Source of the DNA: Candidatus Amesbacteria bacterium RBG_19FT_COMBO_48_16
GTDB taxonomy: Bacteria; Patescibacteriota; Microgenomatia; CAZETR01; Amesbacteraceae
Length of the DNA: 35,554 nt
Assembly: GCA_001775555.1 (NCBI GenBank)
Contig: MEXE01000017.1
Location: 5,699-41,252 of the forward strand
Reading direction: 5' to 3'
The position numbers were made by a program, and so were the translations under genes. Under the pieces are notes generated by a model. The model had not been told where the DNA came from. It worked only from the letters and a program-made list of their open reading frames with translations, and did no database searches. Shown piece after piece: positions 30,350 to 35,554 of this stretch. The stretch's first letter is position 1, and every line of letters begins with the position of its first letter.

Positions 30350-31092
30350 TCGATCTGTTCCGGCGAATCGACTTCCGCGGTGTCTTCACCGGTGGTGGAA
30401 ATGTTGGGTTTTTCCTGATGGACAAGTTCAGGCGGGGTAAATGAGACGTAAGTAAGTTTTTCCGTGGGGGGAAAGGAAGGAGAGTCTTTGTACTTGGCTC
30501 CGCGGCTGACTTCACGGATGAATATTTTTAGCCCGGGCTTGGTTTTGTCCGAGTTTTGCAGTTCAACGGATTTTACCCAGGCTTGGAATACATTGCCCGC
30601 CTTAAGCAGGGTGCGCATACGGGAAGCCAGGTCATCAGGGAGGCGACCCAGATACTGCTTTTGGGGAGTGAGGACGGAAACACAATGCTGTCTGGCGGTG
30701 ACTAAGACGGGATCGGCGGGGCGCAGGGCTGACAAGATTTTCGGGTCTCCCAGGCGGGACAAGCTGACGGTGCGGGTAATCCCCGGCTCTTCCAGGAATT
30801 GAGGTAGTGCGGCAGGTGAAGCAAAGACAGTTGCAAGGGCAGAACCGGCATTTTTTACTTGCTGCAATCCCCTTGTCGCGATTGAGTCGTAACGATCAAT
30901 TTTCAGAACCTGCTTGTAGGCCGTCTGGGCTTTGACTTTGTGTCCTGTTTCCAGATATGCCCGGGCTAATCGGTTGAGAGCCTGGGTATCGTGGGGTTCG
31001 GATTTGAGGATCTGTAAATTGAGTCTGACAGCCAGTTTCCAATTCCGATCCATGGCTGCGGATATGGCTTGATTGGGCAAATTCTGATCCAT
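30346..31092 (-). CDS. TPR protein with a HIRAN-like C-terminal segment
   Basis: A 248-residue protein. Residues about 5-75 form two tetratricopeptide repeats (RNWKLAVRLNLQILKSEPHDTQALNRLARAYLETGHKVKAQTAYKQVLKIDRYDS). The middle (about 115-195) has DPVLVTARQHCVSVLTPQKQYLGRLPDDLASRMRTLLKAGNVFQAWVKSVE, reminiscent of a HIRAN-type small beta domain. The C terminus is disordered and acidic. No membrane segment is seen. The promoter (TTGACT-16-TATACT) lies 15 bases before the ATG and is back to back with yebC. Function unknown. Confidence 0.75.
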   Translation of the reverse strand: MDQNLPNQAISAAMDRNWKLAVRLNLQILKSEPHDTQALNRLARAYLETGHKVKAQTAYKQVLKIDRYDSIATRGLQQVKNAGSALATVFASPAALPQFLEEPGITRTVSLSRLGDPKILSALRPADPVLVTARQHCVSVLTPQKQYLGRLPDDLASRMRTLLKAGNVFQAWVKSVELQNSDKTKPGLKIFIREVSRGAKYKDSPSFPPTEKLTYVSFTPPELVHQEKPNISTTGEDTAEVDSPEQID

Positions 31093-31107
31093 ATTTCTAC
31101 CCCGAAA

Positions 31108-31145
31108 AGTATAAGGGGTGACGGGGGGAAGTCAACTGGTATAAT
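31108..31145. promoter_or_regulatory. Divergent promoters of yebC (+) and the TPR gene (-)
   Basis: On +, the extended -10 TGGTATAAT at 31137-31145 ends nine bases before the yebC ATG. On -, TTGACT (plus 31130-31135), 16 bases and TATACT (plus 31108-31113) precede the TPR gene's ATG at 31092 by 15 bases. The two elements are interleaved. Confidence 0.6.
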
Positions 31146-31154
31146 TGGAGCGGT

Positions 31155-31898
31155 ATGTCCGGGCATTCAAAATGGTCGACTATAAAAAGGCAAAAGGAGG
31201 TCAAAGACGCGAAGAAGGGGGCGATTTTTACCAAACTGGCGACGGCAATTACTGTAGCAGTGCGGCAGAGCGGGGGAGTAGCTGATCCTGACCAGAATTT
31301 TCGCCTGAGGCTGGCCGTGGAAAAAGCCAGACAGTTTAACATGCCCAAAGATAATATATCCAGAGCGATAGATAAAGGTACAGGTACTGGGGGAGGAGAA
31401 CGAATGTCAGAAGCGGTGTTTGAAGGTTTTTTACCCGGGGGAGCGGCAGTTATTATCGAGACAGTGACGGATAATAAGCTGAGGACGGCCCAGGAAATAA
31501 AGACCTTATTGGATAAAGGAGGCGGGAGCCTGGGCAGCAGCGGTGCTGTGGGATATCTGTTTAACCAGCTGGGGGAGCTGAAAGTAAAAGTTCGGGATAC
31601 AAGTTTAAAAAGCATGGATGAACAGGAATTGGAGATGATTGATTTGGGAATAGAAGATGTCGAAGTAGTTGAGGACGGATTTTTGATTTACTGCGAGCCG
31701 AAGAAGACATTTGAGATAAAACAAAGGCTGGAGGATTTGGGGTATGAGGTGGAGTCAGCAGATCTGGTAATGAAACCGTTTGTACCTCTGGACTTACCTC
31801 AGGAGGAGAGACAAAAAGCGGATCGGCTGGTGGAGAAACTTTGGGAATTGGGTGATATGACAAACGTGTGGTGTAATTATTTGATAAAAGCTGATTGA
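31155..31898 (+). CDS. yebC: YebC/PmpR/TACO1 family protein
   Basis: A 247-residue protein with the family start MSGHSKWSTIKRQKEVKDAKKGAIFTKLATAI, the central NMPKDNISRAIDKGTG and FEGFLPGGAAVIIETVTDNKLRT, and three domains of the usual length. Members were annotated as transcription regulators; work on bacterial and mitochondrial relatives shows action in translation at stalled proline-rich sites. Its presence with EF-P in one window is a coherent pairing. The next gene begins two bases after its stop. Confidence 0.95.
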   Translation: MSGHSKWSTIKRQKEVKDAKKGAIFTKLATAITVAVRQSGGVADPDQNFRLRLAVEKARQFNMPKDNISRAIDKGTGTGGGERMSEAVFEGFLPGGAAVIIETVTDNKLRTAQEIKTLLDKGGGSLGSSGAVGYLFNQLGELKVKVRDTSLKSMDEQELEMIDLGIEDVEVVEDGFLIYCEPKKTFEIKQRLEDLGYEVESADLVMKPFVPLDLPQEERQKADRLVEKLWELGDMTNVWCNYLIKAD

Positions 31899-31900
31899 AT

Positions 31901-32671
31901 ATGCGTAAAAGGCAAAAAATGGTAGCTACGGCAGGCAGTCTGGGGGTGGGGTTGCTGCTGGCTCAGGCGGCGCCTTTGGAATGGCGGTATCCGCTGGTGG
32001 GTCTGTTTGCGGCCTCGACCTGGGTACTGTCAGCCTGGTCACTGAGAGAAGGTTTGTCCGGGGTGGAATGGCTGACGGTATTGCTGCCCCAGGTATTGTT
32101 TACCGGTTCAGTGGGGATGTTTTATATACTTCTGCCGGGATCGTGGTGGGCCAGGGGGGCAGTGATGCTGTTTTTCGGAGTAGGACAGTATGCATTGCTT
32201 CTGACTGCAAATATTTTTTCGGTGGCGGCCATCAGGACTATTGCACTTTTTAGGGCGGCAAGTGCGGTGGGATTTGTGATGACATTGGTAACAGGCTTTT
32301 TTGTGTATAACACCATCTGGTCATTCCGGTTACCCTTCTGGGAAGTGGGAATATGGGTGTGGCTGACCAGTTGGGCAATGTTACTGCCGGCTTTATGGTC
32401 GGTGAAGTTGGATCGTTTCTTGTCTAAAGAGGTGATAACGTACTCTTTTTGGCAAGCTGTTTTAGTAGGAGTTCTGGCCATGACGATATCTTTCTGGCCG
32501 ATAACGGTGGCAGTACTGTCGGTGTTTTTGTGTACGATATTATATATATTGATGGGAATAACTCAACATTATTTTGCGGACAGACTACTGCCGCGGATGG
32601 TGTGGGAGTACGTGACCATTGGGGGAGTAGTGGCGGCGACGGTGTTACTTACCGCTGGTTGGGGTATATGA
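31901..32671 (+). CDS. Multi-pass membrane protein (unknown)
   Basis: 256 residues from the ATG at 31901, with about eight hydrophobic segments and short polar loops. The N terminus is basic (MRKRQK). I do not recognise the family; it has the look of small uncharacterised CPR membrane proteins. It is co-transcribed with yebC (two-base gap) and overlaps the next gene by four bases (ATGA). Confidence 0.7.
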   Translation: MRKRQKMVATAGSLGVGLLLAQAAPLEWRYPLVGLFAASTWVLSAWSLREGLSGVEWLTVLLPQVLFTGSVGMFYILLPGSWWARGAVMLFFGVGQYALLLTANIFSVAAIRTIALFRAASAVGFVMTLVTGFFVYNTIWSFRLPFWEVGIWVWLTSWAMLLPALWSVKLDRFLSKEVITYSFWQAVLVGVLAMTISFWPITVAVLSVFLCTILYILMGITQHYFADRLLPRMVWEYVTIGGVVAATVLLTAGWGI

Positions 32672-33111
32672 GTGAAAAGGAAAGAAGAGATATATTAAGC
32701 GGGACTGGTGAGGATCTTAAATACGCAAAATCGTTGGGTTTTGTAGGCGCGCATATTGATCCAAAAACGGGTAGGGTAGTGATACCTAGGATGCAGATGC
32801 TTCAAGTACAGGAAGAAGTAGTCGCAAAGAAGCAGAAAGAGCGGCTAAAGAGAGAACCCGCAAAAAATAGACCGAGATATCCCGGCAAAGGAGCTAGTGA
32901 TGAAGAATGGAGGAGATATGCGGCTGAGACTTATGCACTACCAGGGGCTAAGTTAACACTACCAGTAATCCCGAGAGGAAGAGGACGCGGATGGACAATA
33001 TTAAGGCTGATCAAGGGAGAAGGGATAGAATACGAGTGGACATGTGGTTGCAGACGAGATAAAAGAGGGTCTGAATATCGTTGTGGAAAAAAAGATTGTT
33101 TAAGAGAATAA
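32668..33111 (+). CDS. Small basic Cys-rich protein (unknown)
   Basis: 147 residues from the ATG at 32668, which overlaps the previous stop as ATGA. An earlier start would read through the membrane protein out of frame and is rejected. The N-terminal half has a Gly-rich turn and a Lys/Arg-rich helix (about 45-75). The C terminus has CGCRRDKRGSEYRCGKKDC, four cysteines that could bind zinc. The sequence is more AT-rich than its neighbours. Family unknown; a nucleic-acid binding role is possible from charge. Confidence 0.6.
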   Translation: MSEKERRDILSGTGEDLKYAKSLGFVGAHIDPKTGRVVIPRMQMLQVQEEVVAKKQKERLKREPAKNRPRYPGKGASDEEWRRYAAETYALPGAKLTLPVIPRGRGRGWTILRLIKGEGIEYEWTCGCRRDKRGSEYRCGKKDCLRE

Positions 33112-33468
33112 AATATTAGGAGGGTTTTGACTAGGGGAGAGGGGAGAGGGGAGGCGAAATTCAAAGTTTAAAAATCAAAATTCAAAATACTAAAGTTTTC
33201 ACAAATACATATTGTTTTTCACGAGTGATAGTATTACTATAAGTCTTTATATCGGTCTTATTTAGCTTCGGATGATATAGTTTGTACTGGTAAAGATTAC
33301 ACTTTGGTTAACGGTGTTTGTGGATAAGTGCCAGGTTCTCCAGGGGAGGGAGACTAACAAATTTAAAATCAAATTTAATATTAAAAATAGATTACAAAAG
33401 TTGAAAAATATTAGTGATTATTTTGAGAAGAGAGGAGGGTTATTCCCCACCGGGTCTTGACAGGTGTA

Positions 33469-33496
33469 TTTGAAGATGATAGAAACGGAGTATAAT
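33469..33496 (+). promoter_or_regulatory. Promoter of the tyrosine recombinase gene
   Basis: TTTGAA, 16 bases, TATAAT at 33491-33496. The start is expected near 33503, 64 bases before the ATG, unlike the leaderless genes around it. Confidence 0.6.
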
Positions 33497-33506
33497 ATCT
33501 CTTACA

Positions 33507-33536
33507 CGCAGTTTCCCCACGATGGGGAAGACTGCG
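33507..33536 (+). promoter_or_regulatory. 5' leader hairpin of the recombinase mRNA
   Basis: CGCAGTTTCCCC at 33507-33518 pairs with GGGGAA-G-ACTGCG at 33524-33536, giving twelve pairs with one bulged G and a five-base loop (ACGAT). It sits at the very 5' end of the predicted transcript. No T tract follows, so it is not a terminator. Confidence 0.65.
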
Positions 33537-33566
33537 TCTAAGAGCAACTAATTTAAAAAGTTTCTT

Positions 33567-34532
33567 ATGGACTCCCCTGTTACAGATTCTAAACCCAAAG
33601 CCTTATTACCCTACTTTGACGATTTCCTGCTTTTTTTGAAGACCCAAAACTATTCCGAAGAAACTTTGTATAACTATGAGCGGGATCTGCGAATGCTGAT
33701 TAATTTTGCGACGGAGGAAAAATTGCGGTTTGAGGACTTGAATAAGCAAATCATAAACAGATTCAAAGCATATCTTATCAGCCGGGATAGAAAACAGCCG
33801 TCTACGGGGCTTACAGCGGTTCGCAAACTCGAACCCCGGAGCGTAAACAGGGTTTTGTCGGCAACCAGGACTTATCTGCGATATTTGATTGACATAGACA
33901 AACCGGTACCGATTCCGCCGGATGCGATAAAAATGGTAAAGACGGACAAGAAGCATCCGCAAGTGGCGGAATTGTCTGAATTGATTAAGTTAATAGAATC
34001 GCCGGTAAGACTCGAGAAAGACGAATTGGTGGGAATAAGAAACCGGGCGATGCTGGAAGTGTTGTTGTCTTCCGGGATGCGGATTTCGGAACTGGTCTCC
34101 CTGAACAAAAACCAGTTGGACGGAAGCGGCCGGCTATTTATCCGGGGTAAAGGCCGGAAAGAACGGTTTGTATATTTAACCGATCGGGCAACTTTTTGGG
34201 TGAACCAATATATAACCCGAAGGAAAGATAACGGACCGGCTATGTTTGTGCCTCTCCGCGGCAGCCGGGCCGGCAAAACCACGAGGCGGATTTCCACCAA
34301 TTATCTGCAGGCCAAAATCAAGGAATACCGGGAGAAATTGCTGATTAATGTACCCACGTCGGCACACAGCCTGCGCCACGGATTTGCTACCTATCTTGCC
34401 GAATCCGGAGCCAATCCGGCGGCAATCCAGGTATTATTGGGTCATGAAAGCCTGGATACAACGACCAGATATGTGCACGCATCGGATAAGTTTGCAGAAG
34501 AGACGCACCGCAAGTATCACCCGGTTAAGTAA
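33567..34532 (+). CDS. Tyrosine recombinase XerC/XerD type
   Basis: A 321-residue site-specific recombinase. The N-terminal SAM-like core-binding domain (about 13-110) is followed by the catalytic domain. The full active set is present: R172 in SSGMRISEL, a Lys in the beta turn near 195-198 (RGKGRKER), H267-x-x-R270 in HSLRH, H293 in LGHESL and the nucleophile Y302 in TTTRYVH. With all residues kept and a housekeeping context it is probably the chromosome dimer resolvase of this bacterium, which may have just one Xer protein. No att-like repeat or integrase-borne cargo is seen. Confidence 0.9.
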   Translation: MDSPVTDSKPKALLPYFDDFLLFLKTQNYSEETLYNYERDLRMLINFATEEKLRFEDLNKQIINRFKAYLISRDRKQPSTGLTAVRKLEPRSVNRVLSATRTYLRYLIDIDKPVPIPPDAIKMVKTDKKHPQVAELSELIKLIESPVRLEKDELVGIRNRAMLEVLLSSGMRISELVSLNKNQLDGSGRLFIRGKGRKERFVYLTDRATFWVNQYITRRKDNGPAMFVPLRGSRAGKTTRRISTNYLQAKIKEYREKLLINVPTSAHSLRHGFATYLAESGANPAAIQVLLGHESLDTTTRYVHASDKFAEETHRKYHPVK

Positions 34533-34740
34533 CTGGTCTTTTGGCTTTGAGACCTTTTCCTTGGGACTTTTTAACTGCGATTCGGATTGGTTCTTCGACT
34601 GCTTGAATAATAAGCCTTGTTAACAGTGCTTCTACGGGATTGAGTGGTGTTCTGAATGTATCTGGAAGTTCATCAACTGCGGCTAGATTAATGGGATAGC
34701 CTTCAGGGGAAAAAGTGGTTGATATCTTTTTATCTGACAT
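34525..34740 (-). CDS. Small hypothetical protein
   Basis: A 71-residue protein (MSDKKISTTFSPEGYPINL at the N terminus, Lys/Arg-rich C terminus) of no known family. A -10 (TGCTACAAT on the - strand) lies 13 bases before the ATG, which supports it as real. Its last bases overlap the end of the recombinase gene and a weak hairpin GGTCT-AGACC with four T (34535-34558) that could end xerC/D transcription. Confidence 0.5.
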   Translation of the reverse strand: MSDKKISTTFSPEGYPINLAAVDELPDTFRTPLNPVEALLTRLIIQAVEEPIRIAVKKSQGKGLKAKRPVT

Positions 34741-34827
34741 GTTGATTGGGTTAATTGTAGCATACTCCCCTCCCCTACCCTGTTTGTGAAAAGTTATATA
34801 AGTGAAAAGGGCTGTATGATGGGGTTT

Positions 34828-35481
34828 TTAGAGGGTACCGAGGAAGTTCATGATTTCGTCGGCCACGGAGGTGGTGAAATGTCGGTTGACCTGGGTGGCC
34901 TCCACCCACTTGAGCTGTTTGAAATCCCCACCCGCGACTGTTTTTCCGGAAATTATCCTACAATGGTAGTACAGACCAATGATGCGGATTTTTTTGCCGG
35001 GTGAATCGGGAATTAACCGGGCGTGGACCAGAGAGATGACCCTGGCAGTAAGACCGGTTTCCTGACGGATGGTTTTGATAATTTCCGACTCGAAGTTTAG
35101 GGAGTTGAATTTTCCGGAAGGAAATGTCCAATGCAAATCCCGAATATGCGTGTCGGTACTTTTGCGCAGACCTATTAATACCCTGGATTTTTTGTTGATG
35201 ATAGAGATGCCCACGACCAAGGTGGGTTTGGGACGGGTTTGAGAGAGGAGCTGATAATACAACCTGAGAATTTTATTCACATCCGCATTGTCAAGATAAA
35301 GTTCCTTGGCAGCGGTTTGTCTGGATGCGGCTTTTTCACCTTTGGTAGATATGACGAAGAAATTTATCATTTCCCTGAGGATTTGTGAGCGGGATTTCCC
35401 TGTCTTGGTTTGGAGGTTGTTAAGAACAATATCCATTTCTTTAGGTAAAGAAAAGGCGGTGATAAGCTTTTTTACAGGCAT
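34828..35481 (-). CDS. Ribbon-helix-helix / Nudix fusion, likely a ligand-sensing regulator
   Basis: A 217-residue two-domain protein. Residues about 5-45 (KLITAFSLPKEMDIVLNNLQ...GKSRSQILREMINFFV) form a CopG-type ribbon-helix-helix DNA-binding unit. Residues about 86-215 form a Nudix fold (LVVGISIINKKSRVLIGLRK...HWTFPSGKF). The Nudix box at about 123-144 is degenerate: the expected REUxEExGU reads KTIRQETGL, keeping just one catalytic Glu (E141). This suggests ligand binding rather than hydrolysis, as in Nudix-type repressors such as NrtR. A strong promoter overlapped by an inverted repeat lies just upstream. The regulator role is inferred. Confidence 0.75.
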   Translation of the reverse strand: MPVKKLITAFSLPKEMDIVLNNLQTKTGKSRSQILREMINFFVISTKGEKAASRQTAAKELYLDNADVNKILRLYYQLLSQTRPKPTLVVGISIINKKSRVLIGLRKSTDTHIRDLHWTFPSGKFNSLNFESEIIKTIRQETGLTARVISLVHARLIPDSPGKKIRIIGLYYHCRIISGKTVAGGDFKQLKWVEATQVNRHFTTSVADEIMNFLGTL

Positions 35482-35540
35482 AGTTATTAATATATATAAA
35501 ATATTATAAATATTATAATAACTAATTTAATTTTCGTCAA
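35482..35540 (-). promoter_or_regulatory. Promoter and inverted repeat upstream of the RHH-Nudix gene
   Basis: On the - strand TTGACG (plus 35535-35540), 17 bases, TATAAT (plus 35512-35517). AGTTATTA at 35482-35489 and TAATAACT at 35516-35523 are an eight-base inverted repeat that spans the -10 and the leader, a candidate autoregulatory operator. Confidence 0.6.
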
Positions 35541-35542
35541 TT

Positions 35543-35554
35543 ATGAGCACAAAA
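35543..35554 (+). CDS. Possible start of a divergent gene (partial)
   Basis: ATGAGCACAAAA opens a frame at the very end of the window, divergent from the RHH-Nudix gene and behind an AT-rich stretch with TTTAAT. Four codons are too few to identify it. Confidence 0.25.

Larger units (their letters stand above)
33112..33566 (+). other. Low-complexity intergenic region upstream of xerC/D
   Basis: This 455-base gap has no credible gene. It contains G-rich heptamers GGGGAGA/GGGGAGA/GGGGAGG at 33134-33154, two tracts of TTCAAA/AAAATC repeats (33163-33190 and 33358-33400), one perfect DnaA-box sequence TGTGGATAA at 33319-33327 and the xerC/D promoter with a hairpin leader. A single DnaA box is not enough to call an origin. 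Confidence 0.6.

Noticed and set aside
9000..32500. Many long frames antisense to housekeeping genes
   Set aside because: They shadow genes with clear family motifs, show no domain of their own and have composition set by the opposite strand.
33112..33566. Possible replication origin
   Set aside because: One perfect DnaA-box sequence and AT-rich DNA are present, but no cluster of boxes, no dnaA or dnaN and no clear unwinding element.
33820..33845. GTTCGCAAACTCGAACCCC looked like a tRNA T arm
   Set aside because: No acceptor or anticodon arms fit around it, and it lies in frame within the recombinase gene.
33567..34532. Integrase of a prophage or integrative element
   Set aside because: The protein has the housekeeping XerC/D length and context, with no att repeats, tRNA junction or phage genes.
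1..35554. CRISPR array or insertion sequences
   Set aside because: No regular direct repeats with spacers and no transposase were seen; the repeats present are short and low in complexity.

Overview
The window reads as a chromosomal piece of a Candidate Phyla Radiation (Patescibacteria) bacterium, most likely of the Microgenomates type. This is an inference from dense short genes, a compact RF1, a zinc-type S18, single-copy housekeeping genes mixed with CPR-style membrane proteins (CvpA-CAP fusion, LytR_C protein, DUF5666 protein), and no sign of amino acid biosynthesis. TGA is used as a normal stop.

Layout. (1) 1-8590 is visibly more AT-rich than the rest. It is an accessory island of small-molecule or glycan tailoring enzymes: GHMP kinase, P-loop kinase, GT-B glycosyltransferase, thymidylate-kinase-like protein and CYTH-like protein on +; HD phosphohydrolase and sulfotransferase on -; NodU/CmcH-type carbamoyltransferase and Asp/Glu racemase family protein on +. 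(2) 8640-16830 is a housekeeping block: ychF, rpsF-ssb-rpsR, CtpA-type protease, HtrA protease, a small Cys-rich gene, rpmE, prfA, CvpA-CAP and an EamA exporter. (3) 16870-21100 on the - strand is the most striking part. A promoter is followed by a T-box riboswitch, a second terminator hairpin, tRNA-His, two tandem paralogous proteins of unknown family, a HigB/HigA toxin-antitoxin pair and hisS. (4) 21180-25300 holds small membrane or secreted proteins, an MBL-fold hydrolase, dnaB and tRNA-Leu(CAA). (5) 25440-33110 holds efp, an Lgt-like membrane protein, DksA/TraR, an RluA-family pseudouridine synthase, a Kef-type antiporter, a LytR_C protein, a TPR protein, yebC and two unknowns. (6) 33110-35554 holds a 450-base low-complexity intergenic region, a XerC/D recombinase with a hairpin leader, a small hypothetical gene and a ribbon-helix-helix/Nudix fusion with its own operator-like inverted repeat.

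How it works together. The histidine unit appears to link supply (tRNA-His), charging (hisS) and sensing (T-box whose UGGG matches a C73 discriminator, with CAC in a hairpin loop), together with two unknown paralogues and a toxin-antitoxin module. The antitoxin promoter can also feed hisS. Across the window at least thirteen genes have a -10 box only 6-10 bases before the start codon, often as an extended TGn -10. Leaderless transcription therefore looks like the normal mode for first genes, while genes inside operons overlap or abut.
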